Origin: Laccaria trichodermophora
Taxonomy: Eukaryota; Basidiomycota; Agaricomycetes; Agaricales; Hydnangiaceae
Length of the DNA stretch: 64,000 nucleotides
Assembly: GCA_018417955.1 (NCBI GenBank)
Contig: JACTVC010000003.1
Coordinates: 620,001 to 684,000, forward strand
Direction of reading: 5' to 3'
Shown: piece by piece, positions 36,577 through 46,078 of the stretch
Position numbering within the stretch: the stretch's first letter is position 1
Layout: the number at the start of each line of letters is the position of its first letter
Notes under the pieces: generated by a model
Databases searched by the model: none
What the model saw: only the letters and a program-made list of their open reading frames with translations
Told to the model about the DNA's origin: nothing
Made by a program: the position numbers and the translations under genes

Positions 36577-39222
36577 CATCAGCAAAACCTGATTTTCCCA
36601 CGTAGACAGGCATAGTGCTTCCGCTAATATCATAGTTTCCCATAGTTACATGCCAAGTTTGGCTAGATGCCCTAGCGCTCCACAGTGCTCCACAGCACTG
36701 TGTGGGCGTAAGCTTGTGCTATACAGCACTACAGAGACTTGTGCCGTTACTATAGGGTGCTATAGAGGGGCCTCCACTTTCTACCCAGCCCTTATAGGGA
36801 GTCAATCTACAAGTATACTAGATTTCAGTAGAAAACACATTCCCTATTGTATATGAATAATTTATGACCAAAATACGCCTGGAATAAGAAGAAAGTACAA
36901 CACTGTCCAGAGATTGATTGACCTACAAAGATTGCAACAAGAAAGAATATGAAGTATCTTTTGCAAAACATATTCATCTTTTGCGATTTTTTTTGCGTTG
37001 GAAGGTGGTGTTCAAGCCAATTCCAACGCGTCTATTTACGTAGTATTTAGTTCAAAACTCAAATGGCTTTGGACCAATTACTGGTGAAGAATCTGCCTAA
37101 AAACGGTAAATGTTATCAGAGGTCACCTTAAACGTCGAAATATTAGGGGCTCTCAGACCCGTTTTAAAGCTCTAATTTGTGCGTTTCTAACAAGCCCAAA
37201 ATCACATGAAACGGAGCAGAACTCATGATGATAATATATATTTCAGATGTCCAATACAGGCCAAATAGTTTATGCTACAGTTTGTGAGGTACTCCAAATT
37301 TTTCTACGCCGTAAATTGGATTGCATTCGCGTGAATGAAGCAATTAAAATAAGCCTACATAGCGGCCAAACGGTGCAATACTCATGAAGTTATAGCTATG
37401 AGCTACCCTAGAAAGTGTAAGTGTGAATTGATGGAAGTTGGTACGGTTGCGGGAAGTCACGTGCCGCGCTCAACTCACATTTTCAAACTTAGACAACTTC
37501 AATTGTTACAATAGGAAATCCGTCTACATCTACTAAAGACTAAGGGTGACCCATTGTTACTACTACTACCAAAAAACAGGAAATTTTGGGAAATCATGGA
37601 AATAGCCAGGAAATTTCTGGTAACAACTGCAAATTTCTTGGAAGGCTCGGAAATTGTTCAATAATTTTCCAATATGAACTTTATATTTGCCTGATTATAT
37701 GGTGCCATCTACAATTGTGTATGCCCCCCTCGAATGCCATGCTTTCTGTGAAAGACAGTGACAGGTGACAAACAACTTCAAGTTGCGAGACAATTCGTTC
37801 AAGTCCATTGAAACTCCGACATCATGTGATTATGTTGAACTTTGAATTTCCCAACACGGAAATTCATTGTTCTTCCTTCCCACCACAATGTTCAACTTGT
37901 CCTTGACAAATGGTGTCCTCCCTCGTCGAGTTTACAGCATCCTCCCTCCCTCGATGAATGGTGTCCTCCCTCGTCCATGAACGGCGTCCTCCCTCTCTTG
38001 AAGAATGGCTTCCTCCCCCCCTTGAAGAATGGCTCCCTGCCTCCCTTGAAGAACAGCTTGCTCCCATCAAGAATGGCTTCCTCCCTTAAAGAAAAGATCC
38101 CTCCCTCATCGACGAATGGCTCCCTCGTCGACAAATGACTCCTCCCTCAACGAATGGCTCCCTCTCTTGGCAAACGGCTCCCTCCCTTGACAAAAGGCTC
38201 CCTCTTGACAAACGGCCCCCCTCCCTCAACAAACGGCTCCCCTGATGAACAGTGTCCTCCCTCGACAAACTGCTCCCTCACTCGTCGACGAACAGCATCC
38301 TCCCTCCCTTCTTGACGGACGGCGCTTCTCCCTCAATGAACGGTGTCCTCCCTCCCTCATTGACGAACGGTGTCCTCCCTCTCTCGTTGATAAATGGTGT
38401 TCCCCCTGCCTTGAAGAACGGCATCTTCCCTCACTTGTTGACAAACACATCTTCCCTCTGTTGTCGATGAACGGTGTCCTCCCTACCTCATTGATGAATG
38501 GCTCCCTCCCTCCCTTGTCGATGAATGGCGTCCTCCCTCCCTTGTCGACGAATGGCGTCCTCCCTCCTTTGAGTCCTCCCTCCTTTGAAGAACGGCTCTG
38601 TCCCTCGACAAACAACTGTCCTCCCTTCCTTGTTGGCGAATGGCATCCTCCCTCTGTTGATGAAAGATGGACAGTCTCTTTTCCGCTTTCAACTCTCAGT
38701 GACCCTGCCAAGGAGTTTGGGGATGGATGCAAACCATATTATGAACTTGGGCTCAGGAATATGCTCATTAGTATCTTTGATACTTGATACTCTGATTCCA
38801 TAAATTTGATATACTGCAGTCATTACTATGTTGAATATTAGGATATCTTGTATAATGTAGTAGTGCAGACAATAAACTTATTTTTTCGTAACACAAGTTC
38901 TGTGTAAAAATCATGAAATATGGTATTAAAATGAGCAGAATGTATGCCCCCCCTCTAGGAATCTGCAGACCCCAGGGGTTGCTACTGAGGGCTGCAGATC
39001 TGCTCCGTAATTCTAGGGAGCACTATGAAGTGGCTATGTGTTTCTATGAATGGCTGCAGATCTGCTCTGAGATTCTAGGGAGTGCTGTGTAGTGGCTGTG
39101 CATTTCTATGTAGAGCTGCATAGAATGCACAGGTGACTGTAAAAGTGATACCCCTTTCTATGGTGCTATGGCACTACACAGCCCTGCCACGTGCTGCCTA
39201 GCTCACCCAGGTTTTGCTGATG
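36577..39222. mobile_element. TA-flanked terminal-inverted-repeat element
   Basis: The ends are CATCAGCAAAACCTG and its exact reverse complement CAGGTTTTGCTGATG (15 bp), each next to a TA (36575-36576 and 39223-39224). Removing the element and one TA restores GTAGATAACACTAG, as in the intact 3' LTR. A TA duplication is typical of the Tc1/mariner group and some other DNA transposons. No transposase is recognisable, so it is non-autonomous, and most of its centre is a minisatellite. Confidence 0.8.
37900..38670. repeat. CTCCCTC-rich minisatellite inside the TA-flanked element
   Basis: The array has roughly thirty imperfect units of about 21-30 bp around the pattern 'CCTCCCTCGTCGACGAATGG'. Frames stay open on both strands because of base composition, but with no constant frame, so it is not regarded as coding. 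A similar array with similar flanks is at 49690-50290. Confidence 0.8.
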
Positions 39223-39313
39223 TAACACTAGAACATGGTAGATACATAGTAATTAGGTATATAAGGACTGTAGAAACTCGTACATAATAGAACTTTATCC
39301 TCTATTTCCAACA

Positions 39314-39328
39314 GGTTATGGGCCCTGG
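39314..39328 (+). promoter_or_regulatory. Primer-binding site of the Copia-type element
   Basis: GGTTATGGGCCCTGG directly abuts the end of the 5' LTR. It is the half-tRNA-iMet (anticodon-region) primer site used by copia-type elements. Confidence 0.75.
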
Positions 39329-39407
39329 CCCCCAGTAACGAGACTCACCGCTTTTACTGCACTTGTGCACTGCTGCCCTATCTTATCTCACGGCTATTTA
39401 TAGCATC

Positions 39408-39977
39408 ATGTCAAGTGATCAGATAATTGCGACCATCACAAAGCTTAATAGCCAGAATTATCATGATTGGAAATTTGCAGTCAGTATAGTGCTTTGGCAG
39501 AAGGGATGTTGGAAGGTGACTTCAGGAGAAGAAGAAAAACCATCCACAAAGGAGGCAGAGAAATCATGGGAGACTAAAGCCGAGGAAGGATTTATGTTGA
39601 TTGCGCTTACTGTTGAGCCAAGCCAATACACATACATACGCGACACTAAAAATGGACCAGAAGCATGGAAAGTGCTGAAGGATATTTATGAGAAGAACAG
39701 TCAATCCATGCACATTAACCTTAAACGGCAATTCTATGGATTTGAGCATGACACGAGCACATCAATTTCTGCTTATGTCAATGGCATCACAGATCTGGCA
39801 AGAAAACTCAATGCCATCGGAGTATCACTCTCAGATCAAGACATTACAGATGTCCTTATATTCAATTTGGACAATGAATATTCAAGCATAGCTACATCAC
39901 TTATTGCATCAAAGGAGGAGTTAACAACAACTGATGTTAAAAGTGCATTGCTCAAGGAGGAATGACGAAAAGGAGGG
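39408..39977 (+). pseudogene. Copia-type gag, N-terminal part
   Basis: The sequence starts MSSDQIIATITKLNSQNYHDWKF and contains the gag-polypeptide (UBN2/DUF4219-like) pattern, including 'AWKVLKDIYEKN' and 'YVNGITDLARKL'. An in-frame TGA lies at 39962-39964, followed by CGA, so a CGA-to-TGA change by CpG deamination is likely. The frame is cut at 39978 by the inserted TRIM and resumes in register at 42269. Confidence 0.85.
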
Positions 39978-40014
39978 TGTAATCATGGCAGGATTACTAC
40001 AGTTCCCATACTGT

Positions 40015-41820
40015 TGGAGTAGGGAATCCCTACTCCAGGGCACGGTCACATGCATACCATACATAGGCATCACCTGTAGTAGACACAACTTCACCATTAC
40101 CATACCGCCTGCCCAGTCTGCTATACACTGGGAAGCACCTTAGGCCTTTCCACTTGGTGATGAGAGTGTTCTTCGTGCTTCAACACGCTTGCCTCTCACT
40201 CTCTGCCTTCTTTCTTGGCCCTGGTCTCGTTCTTGCAGTTGCTGTAGCCTGTCTCTGCTGCCACATCACCAACTATGTCGTGTCCTGTATCCTCCGTCCC
40301 GCATCCTACGTCTTACCGTCTCACTGTTCGTCTCCATGCCTATCTCGTCTACGCTGTGCCTTGTGACATCACCATCATCCGTCATACGTCACCATGCCAG
40401 AAAAGAAGACCACATTGAAGAAGAAGCCTGTCAATCAGGCACCGCCCATGGTAACGCCGCCAGTGCCAGCATCCGCATCCACATCAAAACCAGTAGCAGC
40501 ATCATCGCCACCACCACCAGTATCTGAAGAGAGCCTTGTGAAGCTCATCGCTCTTGCCACGTCATTGCCAGACTTGCCATTAGGCCTCATTTGGGCGCAT
40601 GCCTTTTGGGAAGGGTTGAGGGATGGATTTCGAAGGGGGACAGAGCTTTTTAAGGATAAGGATGTGAAGCAGGCATTTCGTGATGGAGTGGATGAGGGAC
40701 AGATAATGGGGATATTGAATGAGAGGAAGGAATGGGAGTCAGCAGGCCACGGCACCTGGTGTTTTGATGTGAAGGTGACATGCTTCTCCTGTGATGTAGG
40801 ACTTCCTGAGGGACACACCTGCACCAATCAGCCTGCCAAGGTCGACGCAATGGTTCAAGTTGATTTCGTCGAGGCTTGACCACATTTTGTTGAAGCTGCT
40901 ACTCAGGTCGAAACAAACCACTCCCTACACAGCTCTGCATCCCAGACTGATCCACCACCTCTTTTTGTTGATGCGGAAGCTCAAGCCCTGCCTATGGAGC
41001 CAAAGCCCATCACCACCACTACTGCTAGGCTGCCACCCTTGATGTTTGATTGGTCTGAAGATGCTGTGTCCATTCCGATTATCCCGATATTCCTGAACAA
41101 GCAAGCTCAGTGCAATTTCTCAGCTCTCTGCACCACCAATCCCAACCCATTTGGCTCCTTAGCACGTCGGAACCAATGCTCTCATTTTTCTATAGACCAA
41201 CACAATGTTTCCACACCTACACCAATTTCGCGACATCGCACCCCACCACAGTTCCCCACTTCGCAAACCACTACTCACCGACATCACCTCCACATCACAA
41301 CTCCTGCCACACTGCCAACCCTGCTGATGCCCCCTGTTATGCTTGATTGGGATGCTGATCCACGTCTCTCAGATTTGGGTCAAGCTCTGAAGGCGCTTGG
41401 TTGGATCCATGGCTGACTTTTGTGCAGCGACGAGGACGTTGCTATTTTTGTGGGGGGTAGGAGAGTGGATTAGTGATCCACTCCTCAGATTGCTTTTGGA
41501 GGTTTGTGCTGTTTCGAGGCTCATTGATTTCTCATTGCTTTTTCTCACTTTCTCCATCACATTTTCTTTTTCATTGCTTGCTTGGTTTTGGATCTTTACT
41601 TTACACCTTTTTAGTCACTCCACCAGTTTTTTTTTCCCCAGCAGCTGGTGACGAGGACATCACCTTGTTTGAGGGGGGCAAATGGAGTAGGGAATCCCTA
41701 CTCCAGGGCACAGTCATGTGCATACCATACATAGGCATCACCTGTAGTAGACACAACTTCACCACTACCATACCGCCTGCCCAGTCTGCTATACGCTGGG
41801 AAGCACCTTAGGCCTTTCCA
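40015..41820 (+). mobile_element. Non-autonomous LTR element with an unrecognised ORF, inside the TRIM
   Basis: The LTRs are 138 bp at both ends (40015-40152 and 41683-41820), TGGAGTAGGG...CCTTTCCA, and begin with a palindrome TGGAGTAGGGA/TCCCTACTCCA. The target duplication is CTGT (ACTGT if the last A is shared), and removal restores the TRIM LTR. A primer site TGGTGATGAGAG starts two bases after the 5' LTR and would fit a tRNA ending CTCTCATCACCA. The polypurine tract GAGGGGGGCAAA abuts the 3' LTR. The LTRs differ by only a few bases, so insertion was relatively recent. Coding content is one ORF with no reverse transcriptase. Confidence 0.85.
40394..41416 (+). CDS. Unrecognised ORF of the inner LTR element
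   Basis: A single frame of 340 residues is open except for one TGA at 40877-40879, perhaps from CGA. It begins MPEKKTTLKKKP, basic and Pro/Ala-rich. A more structured middle part (LIWAHAFWEGLRDGFRRG, with 'GILNERKEWE') is followed by a small Cys/His cluster (CFSCDVGLPEGHTC). The C-terminal half is Thr/Pro/His-rich and contains two related motifs, LPPLMFDWSEDA and MPPVMLDWDADPRLSDL; the second is followed by ALKALGW. The Cys/His cluster and position would suit a gag-like nucleic-acid-binding protein, but I recognise no family. The frame is otherwise open in a recently inserted element, which suggests it was translated. Confidence 0.55.
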
Positions 41821-42268
41821 CTGTATCATATATAGAATGCACTGGCTGAGAATACAACTTCTCAGTTATTCTGCCTTTTGGCTTAGGTGGTCCTTTGTGC
41901 ATTCTAGGGACTGCTTACATTAACTGAGAAGTTACAGCTGCAGGTTCAATCCTGGCCCATGGCAAAGCCAGCTGTGGGACCATGGGAACAAATACTGTTA
42001 GTTGCAAGGGGGTAGACCCTTGGGGTGGCCTATATGAGCACTCCCACTTTGGAAACCCCATGAGGAACTCCAGGACTATGGGATTGGGACCAGGTCTGTA
42101 TGAGGGGGCAAAGTTCCAGAGATAGGGAGGGTGTAATCATGGCAGGATTACTACAGTTCCCATACTGTATCATATTTAGGATGCACTGGCTGAGAATACA
42201 ACTTCTCAGTTATTCTGCCTTTTGGCTTAGGTGGTCCTTTGTGCATTCTAGGGACTGCTTACAGAGGG

Positions 42269-42523
42269 CCAGGCACAGAAATTGCCCTATATAGTAATGG
42301 CATCAATAATGATGGAAAGGGACCAGGTGGGCATAGAGGCCCAAATTGGGATCGCCGTGAAGGATTAATTGATAATCGCACATGCTATCGCTGTGGACGC
42401 ACCGGACATATCTCACGACACTGCAAAGCCATCAAAACAGCTGATGGAAAAGATATCAATGATTCACCAACAAAGGAAACATCACAATTTGCAATTGCAT
42501 CGCTAGGTGATGCATGTTATTGA
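42269..42523 (+). pseudogene. Copia-type gag, C-terminal part with zinc knuckle
   Basis: The gag frame continues here from 39977 in register. It contains a Gly-rich linker and the zinc knuckle CYRCGRTGHISRHC (C-x2-C-x4-H-x4-C), which binds RNA in retroelement Gag, and ends at TGA 42521-42523. No protease or integrase follows. Confidence 0.88.
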
Positions 42524-42749
42524 AGGAATTATGGAATTTCCCAGGCTATCAGCAAGTAAGCAGTTGAGGAAGAGCTCCTGCCAAAATGGGGAAATATATT
42601 TTGGGATGCCTATCAGGCAAAAGACTGCAGATCTAAGGAATGATCTACAGATATTCTGGTGCTGATGCTACGTGACCAGCACAGACATGAAGGAACTATT
42701 TTTAGGATTTATTTTGAAAGCTCTTTGGAAATGCCAAATTGAGGAGGAG

Positions 42750-42916
42750 TGTTGGAATAGTACATTCTCGCACTTAATTAATTAGTAATATCAGACTATT
42801 AACTTAGTAATCCCAAGTATGTAGATAACACTAGAACATGGTAGATACATAGTAATTAGGTATATAAGGACTGTAGAAACTCGTACATAATAGAACTTTA
42901 TTCTCTATTTCCAACA
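42750..42916 (+). repeat. Intact 3' LTR of the Copia-type element
   Basis: This 167-bp LTR starts TGTTGGAATAG, contains a TATATAAG promoter motif and ends TTTCCAACA. It follows a GAGGAGGAG purine tract and serves as the undamaged reference for the interrupted 5' LTR. Confidence 0.9.
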
Positions 42917-43043
42917 GTTCCCCTTCTCCTTCAAATCAGGGTAAAAGGGAAATATAGGGGCAAGTTTGTTTATAGCTTATACTAGTTCAATCGCATTGGG
43001 TCGGTGAAAGGCCAATGTGCAGAAAAGGAGTGCCGTAATATAA

Positions 43044-44750
43044 CTATCCTGAGGCACAATGGTCCAGCAGAAACCGAAATTCCTCAGACATTGTTAGGGC
43101 GGAGAGCTCGACGCGCACTCCATGCTCAGTTAGAACGTCTTGCTGTCTTTGGTTCAGATGTAAACGAGGATCTTCTCCTTCATCACAGACGATGTTAATA
43201 TTCTGTATTGGGGAATGAATACGCCTCCGTTGCTGTACGACCGAAAGGAGGGTGTCGAAGCATTTGTCGTTTTCTCCGAATCTGGGATCCATAAAAAATA
43301 TCGCCTTCAGGGAAGGCAATAGAATGTCCGAGCTTCCCTCTTGACTATATAGGAGGTTTATAATAAAAACAACCGATTCTTCCGTGACGTGAAGTACTCG
43401 CAGGTTGTAGAATGAGGGAAGGATTTCCTTTATCGCCGAAGAGTTTTCATGAAAAGAGAACATGTCGTCGTCAACCCATAGAATCAAAGATTCAGCGACC
43501 GAATAAATGGGGCGAAAGGATGAAACAAGTCGATGAGAGCAGGATGAGACTTCTTCAGAGCTCTCCCAACTAAAGTGGAAGCTCAACATGGACGTTCCAT
43601 CAATATGGCATTTCGATCTTACAGACGCTGCTTCGCAAGTGCCCCAGGTGTTCAAAGCACCGAACCAGTTTGGATTCCCGACAATAAGATTGCTTCTCAC
43701 AATCGCCACGACACAAAGGCGACGAGCTATCACATTGCGCAGAGAACACTGGCTGGTCCATTGCTCCGCGATGTCCAACGCTTGATCTAACTCCCGGCCC
43801 AATGGCATAGATGTACACTCTAATCGCAAGCTGCACAGGGGTGGAGCCACGATGTGGTCAATTAATGAGACACAGTCATCAAATCGCCCAGCCAAACTCA
43901 GCATCAAGAGGTCGGGAAGAGGCGCTTTATTACGCTGACTCTGAATTTCGCCTTGGGGAGTGATGGAAAACAAAATTGACAGCCATCGAAGTGACGGCGT
44001 TTGGAGGAGGATGAGAACCCAAGTCGAAATCGAAATGTTTGTAACGTCCTTGATAGATAACTCGGTGAGAGTGGCGAAAAAGGGGACCTTTGATGTCATG
44101 AAGGGGATTTTGTGAATGTCACAATCGATGAGATGCAGACGGCGTAGAGCGGGAACACAAGCGTGAAGCAGTAACTCTCCTAGATCCCCATTGACGTTGA
44201 GTCCAAGAAATTCAAGATGGGGTGCTGGGTATTGGATAAACATGTTGGCTAGGTGCTCCAAGTCCGCCTGTCCCATCACCACATTGAAAGTACGAATCCT
44301 TTGGGTGCTTGCAGTTAGTATTTCCGATATTTTTCTTCCATCGCCCCATCCCAAGGTCAATTGTTGATCATCTTTCCCTACATCAATGGGGACCGGATCC
44401 GATCGCTTCAGAAGTTCTATAAGCGGAATTGAATCCTTATGGAAATTCATAATATGACTCCAGAGCTCAGGGTATGAAAGCGCGACGTTTCTCCATCTCT
44501 GGCACACTTGAGAGGTCGCCATTGTCGTTCTTCGTGGGTCGTCCATCTTGCTCTTTGTCGAAGTTGCGTTTAACAAAAAGATGAAACCGAGGATTTCGTT
44601 TGGGATTCCATAGACGTGTGGAATGAACTCGGGGGCCAGACTGAGCCCATTTTGTGGGGCAGCTGGACTGCCCTCAGGCAACTTGGGGTCGCACATCGTG
44701 GCTGCGGCGTCTACTACCAGCGAATTTCTAGCGTAGTCGATCAGTACCAT
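43044..44750 (-). CDS. F-box protein
   Basis: A single-exon gene of 568 residues. Residues ~45-100 match the mushroom F-box pattern: IPNEILGFIFLL, then a polar loop, then SQVCQRWRNVALSYPELWSHI. The remainder has irregular leucine-rich-like repeats (HLEFLGLNVNG, ALRRLHLIDCD, LTELSIKDV). F-box proteins recruit substrates to SCF ubiquitin ligases through Skp1; this one's substrate is unknown. Such genes are greatly expanded in agaricomycetes and are commonly near transposons. It lies 127 bp from the end of the Copia element and appears intact. Confidence 0.85.
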   Translation of the reverse strand: MVLIDYARNSLVVDAAATMCDPKLPEGSPAAPQNGLSLAPEFIPHVYGIPNEILGFIFLLNATSTKSKMDDPRRTTMATSQVCQRWRNVALSYPELWSHIMNFHKDSIPLIELLKRSDPVPIDVGKDDQQLTLGWGDGRKISEILTASTQRIRTFNVVMGQADLEHLANMFIQYPAPHLEFLGLNVNGDLGELLLHACVPALRRLHLIDCDIHKIPFMTSKVPFFATLTELSIKDVTNISISTWVLILLQTPSLRWLSILFSITPQGEIQSQRNKAPLPDLLMLSLAGRFDDCVSLIDHIVAPPLCSLRLECTSMPLGRELDQALDIAEQWTSQCSLRNVIARRLCVVAIVRSNLIVGNPNWFGALNTWGTCEAASVRSKCHIDGTSMLSFHFSWESSEEVSSCSHRLVSSFRPIYSVAESLILWVDDDMFSFHENSSAIKEILPSFYNLRVLHVTEESVVFIINLLYSQEGSSDILLPSLKAIFFMDPRFGENDKCFDTLLSVVQQRRRIHSPIQNINIVCDEGEDPRLHLNQRQQDVLTEHGVRVELSALTMSEEFRFLLDHCASG

Positions 44751-45055
44751 TCAAACAAATCACAAAGAAGCTGCAGGCGAACTTGATCTCGAAACAAATG
44801 CAATCTCAACTAAGCTAAGAGCGCGAAACGGTACCACTGCGCGTCTTGACAGGTATTATGGTGAAGAAGAAGCTTATCGGATGCACAGCCTTCGGGCGTC
44901 TCCTCGCCGTGCCTTCGCTCATTCACCTGAATTTGTTCTCACTTGTCGTCTCACGTTGGAGCAGGAACGACAACATTTGGAGGAATCCAGTGTCTAGTTG
45001 ACCCGTTCCTGGATGACACTACGCTTAATCCTCGGTCTGATGGATCTACAGAACT
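44751..45055. other. Intergenic spacer
   Basis: This contains the promoter of the F-box gene and the 3' end of the RNase H2 subunit gene. A possible short last exon of the latter may lie here, after a 39-nt intron beginning GTGTGT at the codon before residue CFVV. Confidence 0.4.
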
Positions 45056-46078
45056 CTATGAATAATAGACATTGTTACAAACGACGAAACACACCTCTTC
45101 AGCCAATTTTGTCCACTCCGCTAGGGAGCGAAAATACTCGTCCCGGTTTTCATCTACAGGTCGGTCCGCGTGCCATAGAACAAATGATGAAAATTGTGAG
45201 GTGGGAACAAGCGTCCGTATAGGCACGTCGTTTGGTAGTGCCTCAACGCAATCGGCCTCCAGACTCGCGGTTTCGTCGGGTTCTTGGTCCTCCACCTCCA
45301 CCTCCTCGACTGCGCGTTTTGGGACCGCGCTTCGGGTGAATCTACCCTTCCTAGTTGTTACCTTTTTCGGTACTGCCTTTGCCTTTGCCTTCCCTTTATC
45401 CCTAGTAGCTTGACTGCTGCTAGCAACACCCTCGGAGCGAAGCACTACACCTACATAGCCAGCAGGTAAGCCGACCTTTAGACCGTGAATCGCGCGTCCT
45501 CGGAAAGTTGACACAAAGCGTGATGAATCAGAATCCGAAGGGGAGGGATTGATATACTCTAGTGAAGTTGGGAGCTCAACTGACGATGTTGACTCAGTGA
45601 GGATGGGCATTTCGGGGGACGAGTCTTGCGAAGCACCCATCATTGTCGCGACTTGGGCCGCCTTTTCGCCCTTTCGCCCACCGCCCGTACTGTCTCCGAA
45701 TGACACTATGTCCTTTTCCTCCACATTTTTTTCAAGGTCAAGTTCAGTGATTGGTTCCGATGCCTTTTGTTTGATTTCAGGCATGTTAGAGTCGGTCGTA
45801 GTCTCCTCCATGGACACATCCTCGTTCACTACTTGTTTCTCTGCGGGTGCATCCTTTACCGTCAATCCTTCAACTCCAACCACCACTTCCTCATTGACAC
45901 CCCCGATCTGGTTTTTCTCAGGCGCACCAACCTCCCCCTTTGCGTGCTTGATGCGCATGAATGTCGATACTGCCGCTGGGCCGGTATAATTGATATGGAA
46001 TGGCATAAGGTTTGGGAGACATTCCGGTAGTAGCTCTCGATCGGGGATAGCTGTAATTTGGAGAGCTGACGTTGCCAT
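45056..46078 (-). CDS. Ribonuclease H2 subunit C-like protein
   Basis: This 340-residue frame has three blocks that match the RNase H2 C subunit (Rnh203) family in order: PFHINYTGPAAVSTFM near the N-terminus, FRGRAIHGLKVGLPAGYVGVVL in the middle, and SSFVLWHADRPVDENRDEY at the C-terminus. The subunit holds the trimeric enzyme together, which removes ribonucleotides from DNA in the nucleus. It is twice the length of the human protein (164 residues) because of two acidic, low-complexity insertions. The true C-terminus is uncertain: a donor-like GTGTGT near 45095 may lead to a short extra exon. Confidence 0.75.
   Translation of the reverse strand: MATSALQITAIPDRELLPECLPNLMPFHINYTGPAAVSTFMRIKHAKGEVGAPEKNQIGGVNEEVVVGVEGLTVKDAPAEKQVVNEDVSMEETTTDSNMPEIKQKASEPITELDLEKNVEEKDIVSFGDSTGGGRKGEKAAQVATMMGASQDSSPEMPILTESTSSVELPTSLEYINPSPSDSDSSRFVSTFRGRAIHGLKVGLPAGYVGVVLRSEGVASSSQATRDKGKAKAKAVPKKVTTRKGRFTRSAVPKRAVEEVEVEDQEPDETASLEADCVEALPNDVPIRTLVPTSQFSSFVLWHADRPVDENRDEYFRSLAEWTKLAEEVCFVVCNNVYYS

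Larger units (their letters stand above)
39978..42263 (+). mobile_element. TRIM (miniature LTR element) inserted in gag, itself interrupted
   Basis: The target duplication is GAGGG (39973-39977 and 42264-42268). The LTRs are 132 bp, TGTAATC...GCTTACA: the 5' LTR is 39978-40014 plus 41825-41919, the 3' LTR is 42132-42263. The internal region is only 212 bp and noncoding. Two bases after the 5' LTR is AACTGAGAAGTT (41922-41933). It is the exact reverse complement of AACTTCTCAGTT inside the LTR (41856-41867), which lies ~25-30 bp after a TATATA box. That arrangement suggests self-priming by the 5' end of the transcript, as in Tf1. A purine-rich tract precedes the 3' LTR. Confidence 0.85.
34282..42916 (+). 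mobile_element. Gag-only Copia-type LTR retrotransposon containing nested insertions
   Basis: The element is bounded by the 5-bp target duplication GTTCC (34277-34281 and 42917-42921). The 3' LTR is 42750-42916 (167 bp, TGTTGG...CCAACA). The 5' LTR survives in three pieces (34282-34329, 36527-36576, 39225-39313) separated by two later insertions; without them it is 187 bp, equal to the 3' LTR plus one 20-bp insertion near its start. Directly after the 5' LTR is GGTTATGGGCCCTGG, the half-tRNA-iMet primer site known from copia. A gag gene follows (39408-42523, itself interrupted), then ~215 bp and a purine-rich tract just before the 3' LTR. There is no protease, integrase or reverse transcriptase, so the element depended on a relative. 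Confidence 0.88.

Noticed and set aside
37900..38670. Possible CRISPR-like array
   Set aside because: Units are imperfect and contiguous without spacers, and the genome is eukaryotic; it is a minisatellite.
38245..38787. 180-residue frame in the minisatellite
   Set aside because: Frames are open on both strands because the repeat lacks stop codons; units are of unequal length, so no constant repeat peptide is encoded.
41876..41951. tRNA gene suggested by A-box-like TGGCTTAGGTGG and B-box-like GGTTCAATCC
   Set aside because: No acceptor or anticodon stem can be formed, the T stem has a mismatch, and the A-box part recurs in the other LTR without a B box.
42239..42523. Separate zinc-knuckle gene
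   Set aside because: The frame starts in the TRIM LTR; the coding part is simply the C-terminal continuation of the interrupted Copia gag.
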